From: Pleomorphovibrio marinus
GTDB lineage: Bacteria > Bacteroidota > Bacteroidia > Cytophagales > Cyclobacteriaceae
Reading direction: 5' to 3'
Length of the DNA: 64,000 nucleotides
Assembly (NCBI RefSeq): GCF_003347495.1
Contig: NZ_QCXY01000004.1
Span: 62,001 to 126,000 of the forward strand
In this document: positions 43,098-51,107 of the stretch, piece by piece
Numbering within the stretch: the stretch's first letter is position 1
How the letters are laid out: each line of letters begins with the position of its first letter
Translations under genes and position numbers: made by a program
The notes under the pieces: generated by a model
What the model was told of the DNA's origin: nothing
What the model saw: only the letters and a program-made list of their open reading frames with translations
Database searches by the model: none

Positions 43098-44129
43098 ATG
43101 AAACAAATTTCGCTGTTTTGTTACTTGCATTATTTATGTTTGGGTTTATGCTGCTGCCAAAGCCAGGAGCCCACTTCTCCCCCAACTCCGCCTATCACAG
43201 AACAAAACCCTCATTCTTTGGGAAGGGTAGGCAACTTTGAGGATGTGGATTCCAATACGGAGCCTGGTCTGGTTTTGATGGGAGGCAGCACAGATGTTGA
43301 TCAGGCTATGCGCTGGATGATCACGCGCTCTGGTGGTGGGGATTTCGTCATTATACGATCCTCCGGTGGCACAGGATATAACGACTACCTTTTTGAACTT
43401 GGCCAGCTTAATTCGGTAGAAACCCTTCTGATAAACAGTGTTGCAGCTGCCAACCATGAGGGTGTTTTTGAAACCATAAAGAACGCAGAAGCCCTATTCA
43501 TTGCCGGAGGAGACCAGTCCCAATATCTCCGGTTTTGGGAAGGCACCAAAACAGAAGAGGCCCTTCAGTACCTTATCCATGAAAAAAAGGTTCCTATAGG
43601 AGGGACCAGTGCGGGTTGTGCGGTCATGGGAGAATTTGTTTACACAGGAGAAAATGGCAGCATCATTAGTTCGGAGGCCCTGAGCAATCCTTTTGACTCT
43701 AAGCTTACTGTGAGAAGGTCAACGTTAATTAACCATCCTTTTCTTCAGAATACGATCACTGATCAGCATTTTTCCCAAAGAAACCGGCAAGGAAGACTGG
43801 TGGCTTTTATGGCAAGACTGAGAGAGGTTTCTAATGGCAAACCGCTGAAAGGAATAGCAGTGGATGAAAAAACCGCAGTTATCATGGACAAAGAGGGGGA
43901 TATAAGAATCATGGGCCAAAACAAAGCCTATTTTATCTTGGAAAATGAGCCTGATAAAGCTCCTGAAGTTATGACCAATGCCGCTCCACTGACCTGGAAC
44001 TTGCATCAAAAGGCCCTAAAATCACATGAAACAAACAGCTCAAGTGAGCTATTGGATTTTAATCTAAAGGATTGGGATAGCACTTTCCCAGGATTTTGGT
44101 ATGTGGAAGAAGGCACTCTTTATTTCTGA
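43098..44129 (+). CDS. Cyanophycinase-like S51 peptidase, exported
   Basis: A 343-residue protein. The start at 43098 opens a hydrophobic N-terminus with a Cys-rich stretch (LCLGLCCCQ), a possible lipoprotein signal. GLVLMGGSTDVDQAMRWMI and AEALFIAGGDQSQY are the strands of the class I glutamine amidotransferase-like fold. The nucleophile is S171 in GGTSAGCAVMG, with a following EALSNPFD, VRRSTLINHPFL and DQHFSQRNRQGRL, which contains the expected histidine. The family includes enzymes that cleave cyanophycin (poly-Asp-Arg) and related peptides. The actual substrate in this organism is unknown. Confidence 0.82.
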   Translation: MKQISLFCYLHYLCLGLCCCQSQEPTSPPTPPITEQNPHSLGRVGNFEDVDSNTEPGLVLMGGSTDVDQAMRWMITRSGGGDFVIIRSSGGTGYNDYLFELGQLNSVETLLINSVAAANHEGVFETIKNAEALFIAGGDQSQYLRFWEGTKTEEALQYLIHEKKVPIGGTSAGCAVMGEFVYTGENGSIISSEALSNPFDSKLTVRRSTLINHPFLQNTITDQHFSQRNRQGRLVAFMARLREVSNGKPLKGIAVDEKTAVIMDKEGDIRIMGQNKAYFILENEPDKAPEVMTNAAPLTWNLHQKALKSHETNSSSELLDFNLKDWDSTFPGFWYVEEGTLYF

Positions 44130-44207
44130 TTGGGATAGTCATCCTAATAACATTCTTTACAATGTAATGGACACTCGGGGTTCGGGAAAAATCCCAAAGG
44201 TGGAAAA

Positions 44208-45248
44208 TTACATTCTCATCAACTTATCCCTGGCCTCGTTCTGGGCTCTTTCCGAGTCTGCCTTATGTTGATCATAGGTTTTCAAATCATAATCCTTAAG
44301 AATATCTGCCACCCTCACATCCGGGTCAAGGCTTTCTATGATGGACCACTCCTCCTCATGAAAATTGGTGATCTTTACCTTCCTCCCGTATTTCTCCCTA
44401 ATTTTCCCAAATTGCTGTACAAAGGGCCAGGAATGGAGAAAAGCTTTCTCTAGGTTAATTGGTGCACAGTAAAGGTTTTTTTCCCAAAAACCTGTCTGTA
44501 CCATGGGTTCACCTGAAAAATCACTGATTTGGGCTCTACCCTTTCTGGTGCTTGATGCCACGATATAGCGGTGCTGGGCCGCTTTGAGGTTTATGGTTTT
44601 ACCTCCACCATAAGCAGATGGCCAAAATACCAGTTCAGCTCCTTTTTCTTTTAGCGCCTTCCATCCATCGTCCCAAATAATGTCAAAGCAAATTTGTACC
44701 CCAATGGTCCCAAAGTCAGTTTTGAAGACAGGTGGATCCAAGGAGCCGGGTGTTAGTCCTCTGTTGATTTCATTTTCGGTAAGGTGGGTCTTCCTATATT
44801 CACCCACATATTCCCCGTTTCTATCTAACAAGACAGCAGCATTATATACGTTTCCCCCCTCCTTGGTATACACCGCAGCTAGGACATAGGCATTATTTGC
44901 TTTGGAATAAGCGGACAGGGCCTGAACTGCCTTTTCCGAAATAGTTACTTTTTCCTCAAGGGTGTAGGATTTTCTTACATTGGAGGTGGCAAAAACTTCT
45001 GGTAGGCAAATAATGTCAGGTTGGTAAACTGCTGATTGCTTCATAAATCCCAACATGGACTCCAGCATTTGTTCAGCAGTATCCGTCACTAAATCCTCTT
45101 GGCTCAACCCAGCCACCCATACTTCACGAGGAAGCCTGTTTTCCCTTATGATGGCACTTTTACCCGCATAAAGAGATGAGGTTAACATTGTCGCAGCCCC
45201 TGTGGTCAAGGATGCATTTTTAAGGAAGGTTCTTCGGGAATGGCTCAT
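44208..45248 (-). CDS. Carbon-nitrogen hydrolase with twin-arginine signal
   Basis: A 346-residue nitrilase-superfamily enzyme. MSHSRRTFLKNASLTTGAATML is a Tat signal, so it is probably exported folded. The triad is visible: E in ICLPEVFATSN, K in YRKTHLTENE and C in GVQICFDIIWDD. The end of the protein is a helical charged tail. It differs from the cytoplasmic member at 7108-8058 in location and in the substrate loops. The ATG at 45248 is the Met immediately before the Tat motif. The terminator at 45318-45349 isolates it from upstream transcription. Confidence 0.87.
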   Translation of the reverse strand: MSHSRRTFLKNASLTTGAATMLTSSLYAGKSAIIRENRLPREVWVAGLSQEDLVTDTAEQMLESMLGFMKQSAVYQPDIICLPEVFATSNVRKSYTLEEKVTISEKAVQALSAYSKANNAYVLAAVYTKEGGNVYNAAVLLDRNGEYVGEYRKTHLTENEINRGLTPGSLDPPVFKTDFGTIGVQICFDIIWDDGWKALKEKGAELVFWPSAYGGGKTINLKAAQHRYIVASSTRKGRAQISDFSGEPMVQTGFWEKNLYCAPINLEKAFLHSWPFVQQFGKIREKYGRKVKITNFHEEEWSIIESLDPDVRVADILKDYDLKTYDQHKADSERAQNEARDKLMRM

Positions 45249-45317
45249 CAAATTGTAAATTATTTTCTTTTCTTCCCACAAAATAACTAATGTTTCCCTT
45301 TATTCCAGCAATGGACA

Positions 45318-45349
45318 TAAAAAAAGCCATGAAACAAAGTTTCACAGCT
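45318..45349 (-). terminator. Intrinsic terminator (minus strand) after the tRNA-like element
   Basis: Read on the minus strand, AGCTGTGAAAC pairs with GTTTCATGGCT (plus 45325-45335 and 45339-45349), 11 bp including two G-U pairs, with a 3-nt loop and then a run of seven T. It is a strong rho-independent terminator 35 bp downstream of the tRNA-like element. Confidence 0.8.
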
Positions 45350-45383
45350 TTAGTCAATTAACAATAAACCCAAAATAACCTGA

Positions 45384-45466
45384 TGTAGGGGAAGGAATCG
45401 AACCTCCGCATAGTCTAATAAAACTGATTCCCAGAATTGTATTCGTTTCAATTCTTTGAACCTACA
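45384..45466 (-). ncRNA. tRNA-like RNA element with a canonical T-arm
   Basis: On the minus strand TGTAGG (45466-45461) pairs with CCTACA (45389-45384) as a terminal acceptor-like stem. A T-arm follows the tRNA rule: stem GGAGG/CCTTC with loop TTCGATT (45407-45391). Inside is a 7-bp hairpin (AGAATTG/CAATTCT around a 9-nt loop) in place of a normal D-arm. No 3' CCA is encoded and no standard anticodon arm can be placed. The 83-nt length, the T-loop and the terminator just downstream argue for a transcribed RNA. It could be a degenerate tRNA, an attachment-site remnant or a novel RNA. I see no tmRNA start sequence upstream. Confidence 0.4.
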
Positions 45467-45601
45467 TATTAACTAAACAAATACAGAAACAAAAAGTTTG
45501 AAAATCTTAGATTAATTTCCTTAAATGGGAAAGATTGTTGGGGACAAGCTTTTTGCAACAAACAATTTAACACAAACTTCTTGCCAAAAAAGGGAAGAAA
45601 A

Positions 45602-45634
45602 GGATAACCCAAGCATAATTTGCCAAGGTTATCC
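45602..45634 (-). terminator. Intrinsic terminator after the RraA-like gene
   Basis: GGATAACC (45602-45609) pairs with GGTTATCC (45627-45634), and CAAG/CTTGG extends the stem. It follows the stop of the 45668-46552 gene by 34 bp. The minus-strand tail is T-rich, so it is a good stop for that gene. Confidence 0.65.
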
Positions 45635-45667
45635 GGATAAATTCAATCGAATGGCCAAATGCTATTC

Positions 45668-46552
45668 TTAGGGCTTGTTGGGATCTTCGGGAAGCCCCAA
45701 TCTCTTAAAAAAAGTAGCAGGTTCTTCTGGCAGCTCTACTGTCTCATCATAGGCTCTACCAGTGTCTTCGTACAAAGCCCTCCTGCCCTTAATATCATCC
45801 ACAAGCTCCTGATAAGCTATTTGGCCTACCCTTACCGCTACCCTTCTAGGCACTACCACTACTCCATCCGAATCGGCTACCACCACATCGCCTGGATACA
45901 CAGTGCAACCACCTATCACTACCGGCTGCTGAACATCTATGACCTCATTTCTTCCTATACGCTCTCCCCTGCCCCTTTCAAAATAGTTGGTGTAAACAGG
46001 GTTTTTTTGACGGATAATTTCATCAATGTCCCTTACACCTCCTGCGGATACCAGACCCACGGCTCCTTTTTCCTGCCAGTCCATAATATTTTTGGATCCT
46101 GTGGAACCAGTGTCATTGTCGTCCTTATTGTCCATAACCACCACAGTTCCTTCCTTGATAAATTCCCCAAAAGGTTCTGCGGAGAGTTGGGAATACCACA
46201 TCCCTCTCCATTGTCTGTAGACCTCATAATTCTCAGGTTTAGTAAGGTCCGCACCAGGGTGCATGGGTCTGTTGGTAGGGCCATATCTCACAGTGACAGC
46301 GATTCCAGAGAAGCGATGTTCCATCGTTTCTACATCCTTCCATAAAGGAGCAATTTTTGGATCCATCACCCCTACGTCCATGTAGCCAACAGTTACCATG
46401 CCATCTACCACATCTGTTACTCTTGCCCCCTGATAGAGTTCAATCAACACGGCATCATCTACATCATTCCCCGTTTCTTGCCCATAGGCAAGTAAGGAAA
46501 TTAACAAAAAAGAAATGCTGATGCAGCCGAATAATCCCATTCTTGTAAGCAT
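45668..46552 (-). CDS. RraA-family (HMG aldolase-like) exported protein
   Basis: A 294-residue protein with a signal peptide (ISISFLLISLLAYGQ). The RraA/dimethylmenaquinone-methyltransferase-like fold starts at about residue 30: RVTDVVDGMVTVGYMD, VVVMDNKDDNDTGSTGSKNIMDW, GAVGLVSAGGVRDIDEI and VVADSDGVVVVP. These are the strands around the metal and substrate pocket, including the RD and D motifs of 4-hydroxy-4-methyl-2-oxoglutarate/oxaloacetate aldolases. A periplasmic location is unusual for the aldolase branch. Catalysis on a 4-carboxy-4-hydroxy-2-oxoacid is inferred only. Flanked by an intrinsic terminator downstream and AT-rich sequence upstream. Confidence 0.82.
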   Translation of the reverse strand: MLTRMGLFGCISISFLLISLLAYGQETGNDVDDAVLIELYQGARVTDVVDGMVTVGYMDVGVMDPKIAPLWKDVETMEHRFSGIAVTVRYGPTNRPMHPGADLTKPENYEVYRQWRGMWYSQLSAEPFGEFIKEGTVVVMDNKDDNDTGSTGSKNIMDWQEKGAVGLVSAGGVRDIDEIIRQKNPVYTNYFERGRGERIGRNEVIDVQQPVVIGGCTVYPGDVVVADSDGVVVVPRRVAVRVGQIAYQELVDDIKGRRALYEDTGRAYDETVELPEEPATFFKRLGLPEDPNKP

Positions 46553-46680
46553 TTTTCGATTTTTAGGTTATAGGTTAATAATTAATGATCATTAATGACT
46601 CAAATTAGTTAAAATTGGGAAAACAAAAAAAAGAATACCCCTGTACTTCTTCATTCGTAAAGTCATTCAACTTCTATACT

Positions 46681-46893
46681 ATGAAATCGAGCCTGTCCTG
46701 ATCGCAGTCAGGGCATGACGCAAGCGACACACAGAGGCATGATAAAAATCATGCGAGATTCCCCCGAAACAAGTTCCCCGAATCAAGTTCGGGGCAGGCA
46801 GGGGCAGGCTATTTGACCGCTGAAGAAAAATTATAAACATATAAAATCGATCCTGCCTGGTCGGCAGCCAGGCATGACGCAAGCGACACACAG
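46681..46893 (+). repeat. Start-codon-anchored repeat R4, no gene downstream
   Basis: Unit a (46681-46840, 160 bp) starts ATGAAATCGAGCCTG, holds the GGCATGACG hairpin, GCGAGATTCC, a CCCCGAA/TTCGGGG stem (46776-46794) and ends AAATTATAAACAT. Unit b follows at 46841 but begins ATAAAATCG, losing the ATG, and breaks off after about 53 bp near ACACACAG. No gene starts here on the plus strand; the nearest genes are the convergent ends or starts of minus-strand genes. This copy shows the element need not end at a gene. The rest of the 46553-46999 gap holds nothing else recognised. Confidence 0.8.
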
Positions 46894-46999
46894 CCACAAA
46901 GACGAGAATACCTTGAACCCCAGGGTATTTGAAAAGGATTTAAAAGTCCTGTTTTACAATATCTAACAATCTAATCCCTACTGATTTTTTTATTCGCTA

Positions 47000-47986
47000 T
47001 CAAGTAGAAAGTATACTGGCAATCCTCAATTCATCCTCATCCACTTTTTTGTCATCGACTATCGCCCTTTTTATGGGGGTATATACCACCTTGTTATTGA
47101 TTACCCCTACCATCACGTCGAATTTTCCATGTAACAATCCCTCTACTGCCGAAACCCCCAACTTACTGGCAAGGGTTCTGTCAAAGGCAGAAGGAGCACC
47201 TCCCCTCTGCAAGTGTCCCAGTATGGTTACTTTTATGTCATAAGAAGGAAGGATTTTCCTTACTTTTTCTGCGATTTCTGCAGCTCCACCACTTTTTCCA
47301 CCTTCGGCGACAATCACGATGTTACTTTCCTTTTTAGCTTTTTCCCGGGTTTTTAGGCGCTCGATCAATTTCTCTACAGGCATTTTTTTCTCCGGAATCA
47401 GGATGGCCGCTGCGGCACTCCCAATTCCTGCGTTGATGGCAATAAAACCTGCATCCCTTCCCATAACTTCTATAAAAAATAGCCGGTCATGACTGGTGGC
47501 TGTGTCCCTGATTTTATCAATGGCCTGTATGGCTGTATTGCATGCTGTGTCGAACCCTATGGTCAGGTCTGTACCAAACAGGTCATTGTCTATGGTTCCG
47601 GGAAGACCCACAGCAGGAATTCCATATTCCTTGAAAAAAAGATGTGCTCCGGTAAGGGATCCATCTCCACCGATTACTACCAGTGCGTCAATCCCATGAT
47701 GCTTAAGGTTTTCATAGGCTTTTTTTCTACCCTCCGGAGTCTTGAACTCCTCACTCCTCGCGGATTTCAAAAAAGTGCCTCCACGTTCCAAAACATGGGC
47801 GATAGCTCTGCTATCCAGCTTCCGGATGTCATTGTTTATCATCCCTTCATAACCTCTATATATCCCGTAAGCATCAAGGTTGTAATAGAATGCCGCACGT
47901 ACCACAGCCCTTATGGCGGCGTTCATTCCTGGTGCATCTCCTCCTGAAGTGAGTACTCCTAATTTTTTAATGGTAATTTGATCCAT
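47000..47986 (-). CDS. pfkA: ATP-dependent 6-phosphofructokinase
   Basis: A 328-residue PfkA that phosphorylates fructose-6-phosphate with ATP, the committed step of glycolysis. GVLTSGGDAPGMNAAIR is the N-terminal nucleotide-binding block, GGDGSLTGA the ATP loop, and GTIDNDLFGTDLTIGFDTA carries the catalytic aspartate. EVMGRDAGFIA and ILGHLQRGGAPSAFDR complete the F6P site. The Gly at the ATP-loop GGDGS position is consistent with ATP rather than pyrophosphate dependence. It begins 4 bp after mgsA, so the two share a transcript. Confidence 0.97.
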   Translation of the reverse strand: MDQITIKKLGVLTSGGDAPGMNAAIRAVVRAAFYYNLDAYGIYRGYEGMINNDIRKLDSRAIAHVLERGGTFLKSARSEEFKTPEGRKKAYENLKHHGIDALVVIGGDGSLTGAHLFFKEYGIPAVGLPGTIDNDLFGTDLTIGFDTACNTAIQAIDKIRDTATSHDRLFFIEVMGRDAGFIAINAGIGSAAAAILIPEKKMPVEKLIERLKTREKAKKESNIVIVAEGGKSGGAAEIAEKVRKILPSYDIKVTILGHLQRGGAPSAFDRTLASKLGVSAVEGLLHGKFDVMVGVINNKVVYTPIKRAIVDDKKVDEDELRIASILST

Positions 47987-47990
47987 GTAA

Positions 47991-48359
47991 TTATGGGTGG
48001 GTGGTTAGATTTTTAAACATCATTTCCGCAGCAGCCAGATTGGTAGCTAATGGTACATTATGAACGTCACAAATACGCATAAGCATCTGAACATCTGGTT
48101 CGTGAGGGTGCTTTCCCAAGGGGTCACGAAAAAAAATCACCAAATCCAATTTTTTCTCGGCCACCATGGCACCAATTTGAGCATCGCCCCCTAATGGGCC
48201 CGATAACAGCTTTTCCACTTCAAACCCTGCTCTTTCTATATGTTCCCCGGTGGTACCTGTGGCTACCAGTTCAATACCTCCAAGTGCTGCCTTAAAACCA
48301 CTAAGAAAATGAACCATATCCGCCTTTTTCCCATCATGGGCTATTAATGCGATTTTCAT
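47991..48359 (-). CDS. mgsA: Methylglyoxal synthase
   Basis: A 122-residue cytoplasmic enzyme that converts dihydroxyacetone phosphate to methylglyoxal and phosphate. [16 protein letters not shown] is the N-terminal strand, TGTTGEHI the phosphate-binding loop, and [14 protein letters not shown] contains the catalytic aspartate D59 (D71 in E. coli). [21 protein letters not shown] completes the active site and hexamer surface. It is followed 4 bp later by pfkA, a compact pairing of glycolytic entry with the methylglyoxal bypass. Repeat R5 ends exactly at its ATG. Confidence 0.95.
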   Translation of the reverse strand: MKIALIAHDGKKADMVHFLSGFKAALGGIELVATGTTGEHIERAGFEVEKLLSGPLGGDAQIGAMVAEKKLDLVIFFRDPLGKHPHEPDVQMLMRICDVHNVPLATNLAAAEMMFKNLTTHP

Positions 48360-48507
48360 CTGTTTATAATTGTCTTTTAGAGGTCACAATGCCTGCCCCT
48401 ACCTGCCCTGATCCCGATAGCTATCGCGATCAGGGAACTTGCTTTGGGGGAATCTCGCAATCTATAACTAAGCCAGTGTGTGACTTGCTCGTCCTGCTCG
48501 ATTTCAT
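48360..48507 (-). repeat. Start-codon-anchored repeat R5, abutting mgsA
   Basis: On the minus strand it starts ATGAAATCGAGCAGG at 48507, has ACGAGCAAGTCACACACTGG and TTGCGAGATTCCC, a different palindrome (CCCTGATCGCGATAGC...GGGATCAGGG), and ends CAATTATAAACAG directly before the mgsA ATGAAA. It lacks the CCGAA/TTCGG stem but has its own stem at the same place. The 86 bp beyond, up to 48593, hold nothing recognised. Confidence 0.82.
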
Positions 48508-48593
48508 AAGAATAATACAATTGAATTTTAAAGTTATAAAAAAATGGGGGAATGTTTTACAATTCTCAAACAGAACCATAACATTCGTAGTAC

Positions 48594-48890
48594 TCAGGAT
48601 TCCCTTTCCAAGAAATACCTCAGCAACTCTTCCCACTCTTCATCTAGCGTTTTACTGGAAATCACCCGCCCAGCCTTGTTGTACCAATACCCGGCATTCC
48701 CCATATCCCCTTCCTTTCGATGGAGGTATGCATGTAAATAAGCAGAATCCTTGTCCAATAAGCTATCGATAAGGCTATGCGCTTTGTCCCAATCCCCTTT
48801 GGCATCATACCATAAAGACCTTAGGTGAACAGAAAGTTGCTCTGGGATTTTCTCGGAAGCCAGGCTCGCTTTGAATTCTTCAATAGTCAT
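48594..48890 (-). CDS. Conserved small helical protein, unknown function
   Basis: A 98-residue soluble, mostly helical protein. The central part (SLWYDAKGDWDKAHSLIDSLLDKDSAYLHAYLHRKEGDMGNAGYWYNKAG) has the alternating small and aromatic residues of TPR-like helix pairs. I do not recognise the family with confidence. It has no signal peptide or membrane segment. It lies between two repeat copies (R5 and R6), is divergent from the gene at 49186, and is probably monocistronic. Confidence 0.65.
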   Translation of the reverse strand: MTIEEFKASLASEKIPEQLSVHLRSLWYDAKGDWDKAHSLIDSLLDKDSAYLHAYLHRKEGDMGNAGYWYNKAGRVISSKTLDEEWEELLRYFLERES

Positions 48891-49027
48891 TCGCTGTAGG
48901 TTGGGTTTTCAGTGTCAAAATAAATAGAATACTTTTGTTCCTCCAAAGTTAGCAGGTTTTTTTATCTCTACCATGATCCAAGAGAAGACTTCTCCTCGTA
49001 CATTTCCCCAACAAAGAACATACTAAT

Positions 49028-49185
49028 ACGAAATCGAGCCTGCCTGGACGGCAGTCAGGCATGACGAGAACGTAACACTCAGGGTTGATTATAGACTGCG
49101 AGATTCTCCCGAAATAAATTCCCCGAAACGAGTTCGGGGCAGGCAGGGACAGGCTATGTGCCCATTAAGAAACAATTATAAAAAC
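49028..49185 (+). repeat. Start-codon-anchored repeat R6, abutting the 49186 gene
   Basis: It starts ACGAAATCGAGCCTG (the ATG is mutated to ACG), contains the GGACGGCAGTCAGGCATGACG hairpin, a TGCGAGATTC block, and a CCCCGAAACGAGTTCGGGG stem, and ends CAATTATAAAAAC before the ATGAAA of the outer-membrane protein. It is 158 bp. An in-frame upstream ATG in its last 30 bp would extend the gene's frame (a MCPLRNNYKN leader) but is part of the repeat. Confidence 0.82.
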
Positions 49186-50091
49186 ATGAAAACCTTTGCC
49201 TTCTTTATTTCTCTTTTATTTTTAACTAATCTTCAAGTAATTGGACAGGTGGGTGTAATGTACCAAATGCAGGGCAAGGGGAACGGAATGTTGGGATTGG
49301 GCACCCAGCTGCAAAATGCCTCCTCCTTTCACCTTGGCAAGGAAAGGCTGGAAACTATCCCTATTTACAGAGAAGTCAACTTGCATCGCACAGTATTGGA
49401 GGGAACTTACGGGATAACGGAGAAACTGGACCTTCAATTTGCACTTCCCTACCATGTTCATTACGGGTTGTCCAGTACCACACTTCGTCAAGACCTGGAA
49501 CTGAAAAATCGAGAGCAGGGGCTTCAGGATATTACATTGCAAGCCCGCTATTTGTTTTTGGAAGAAAACACAAATAGTGGGAGGGTTCAGGGCTTCGGAG
49601 CCATGGGCTTTGCCGCTGCAATTGGAAACTACCAAGTCACAGAAAACCTTCAGTCCCTTTTGGCGATTGGTAACCGTGCAAAAAGGTTCCATGGCAATTT
49701 TACCGTGCTTTACCATTCTGACGAGCATTTTTTCGGAAGGTTGCATTCAGGATACACCTATTCTAGTGGCCCAGTTCCTGCACATGTGGAGACCTTTCTG
49801 GGGATTGGGGTGGATCATAAAGACATATTTGTGGAGGCCTATTTTCAGGACTTGCATAGTTTGAACGGTCCTGATGTCTTTGGGGAGGGATTTAGCGGTG
49901 CCTTTCCATTCTCCAATATTGGTTTTCAGCGCGTGGGAATCGAAATCTTCAAACCCATTGGCAGTGGAGTAGGAATGAGTCTAGCAGGATTTCAAACGCT
50001 GGGTGGTAGAAACACCTTTCGATCCACCGGTGTGTCCTTGGGCATTGCATATTTATTTGGAAGAGATCAACCAAAATACAACCATTATTAG
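49186..50091 (+). CDS. Outer-membrane beta-barrel protein, MetA-like transporter family
   Basis: A 301-residue protein with a signal peptide (FISLLFLTNLQVIGQ). From about residue 30 it shows alternating hydrophobic strands separated by loops typical of a 12-14-strand outer-membrane barrel, resembling the phenol-degradation MetA-like transporter group (PF13557): GTYGITEKLDLQFALPY, FHGNFTVLYHSDE and FLGIGVDHKDIFVEAYFQD. It ends ATIG-like in SLGIAYLFGRD. Function unknown. The ATG is chosen at MKTFAFF (49186), directly after repeat R6. The FAS1 gene begins 2 bp after the stop, so the two are cotranscribed. Confidence 0.65.
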   Translation: MKTFAFFISLLFLTNLQVIGQVGVMYQMQGKGNGMLGLGTQLQNASSFHLGKERLETIPIYREVNLHRTVLEGTYGITEKLDLQFALPYHVHYGLSSTTLRQDLELKNREQGLQDITLQARYLFLEENTNSGRVQGFGAMGFAAAIGNYQVTENLQSLLAIGNRAKRFHGNFTVLYHSDEHFFGRLHSGYTYSSGPVPAHVETFLGIGVDHKDIFVEAYFQDLHSLNGPDVFGEGFSGAFPFSNIGFQRVGIEIFKPIGSGVGMSLAGFQTLGGRNTFRSTGVSLGIAYLFGRDQPKYNHY

Positions 50092-50093
50092 CC

Positions 50094-51050
50094 ATGAAGA
50101 CTAAATTTACATTGCCATTGCTATTTTTGCTGGTATGTCTAGCAGGCAGCTGCTTTAACCAGGTAGATGAACCACCAGGCACTTTGTCTGCGACCTTGGT
50201 GAAGAACAGGTTTTTTAACCTGATGGAATCGGCCCTAATTCGAACGGGCTTGATAGTGCCCCTCTCAAACCCAAATCCCGACAGGGAAGCTGAAGGTTAT
50301 ACCCTATTTGCCCCAACCGATCATGCATTTAAAGAATTCGAAAACCGTACTGGGAGAAAAGTGGATGATCTACAAAGGGACTTTCTCCATGAGCTGCTTC
50401 AGGGACATCTGCACAGTGGCATCCTTGCAGGAGAAGAATTACGCCATGGAACATTTATTTCCATGTTAAATGGAAATGAAATCCATGTGGTAAAAGATCA
50501 GCAAAATACCTTCGTGAATGGCGCAAAACTCGTTTTTACAGATGCACCATCCACTAACGGTGTATTGCATGGATTGGATAAAGTTATTTTTAATAGTGAT
50601 AAGAGCGTATTGGATTGGGTGAGCGACTTTAAGAGTGAAAAGGTCTTTTTGCCGGGGGAACTAAGTATTTTTTATGCCGCCTTGTGGAAATCCGGATTGG
50701 TGCAGGAGTTAGAAACGGCTTCTAATCTCACCGTATTCGCCCCCTCGGATTTGGCCTTTCGGCAAGCAGGTATCCTTAGTGAGCAGGATTTGGAAAATTG
50801 GTCTCCACAAAAACTTAAGGAGATCTTAAATCGACATTTTATAAAATCGAATACCTATTTTAGCCATGAACTGAATGGTCAAAAAATTGTGACACAAGGC
50901 AATGAAATCATAGAAATTGATTTTGAAAGCAATGGAAGTTTGAAATTTAGCTTTCAGGGTAGTGAAAAGTCCACCAATGCCATTCTTACTGATATTGCTG
51001 GCAGTCAGGGAATAATGTTTATCATCGACCGGGTGATTGGGGAGTATTGA
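50094..51050 (+). CDS. Lipoprotein with two FAS1 domains
   Basis: A 318-residue predicted lipoprotein, lipobox LAGSC at about residues 16-20. Two FAS1 domains follow. Domain 1 (about 40-170): GYTLFAPTDHAFKEF, then LLQGHLHSG, and TNGVLHGLDKVIF. Domain 2 (about 180-318): LTVFAPSDLAFRQ, then LNRHFIKSNTYF and SQGIMFIIDRVIGE. The domains differ enough to be ancient. It likely works at the cell surface with the barrel gene 2 bp upstream. It is convergent with the 51108 gene. Confidence 0.87.
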   Translation: MKTKFTLPLLFLLVCLAGSCFNQVDEPPGTLSATLVKNRFFNLMESALIRTGLIVPLSNPNPDREAEGYTLFAPTDHAFKEFENRTGRKVDDLQRDFLHELLQGHLHSGILAGEELRHGTFISMLNGNEIHVVKDQQNTFVNGAKLVFTDAPSTNGVLHGLDKVIFNSDKSVLDWVSDFKSEKVFLPGELSIFYAALWKSGLVQELETASNLTVFAPSDLAFRQAGILSEQDLENWSPQKLKEILNRHFIKSNTYFSHELNGQKIVTQGNEIIEIDFESNGSLKFSFQGSEKSTNAILTDIAGSQGIMFIIDRVIGEY

Positions 51051-51107
51051 ATCTCTTGTTTTCTTGGTAAAAAATTGAAGGGTCAAAATAATCGAGATCC
51101 GAACCCT

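Noticed and set aside
45318-45466. tmRNA gene
   Set aside because: The 3' end and T-arm are tRNA-like, but no tmRNA 5' sequence, tag reading frame or CCA is present and the element is too short.
45659-46345. A 228-codon frame on the plus strand
   Set aside because: It lies antisense to most of the RraA-like gene, which has clear family motifs, and its own composition is atypical.
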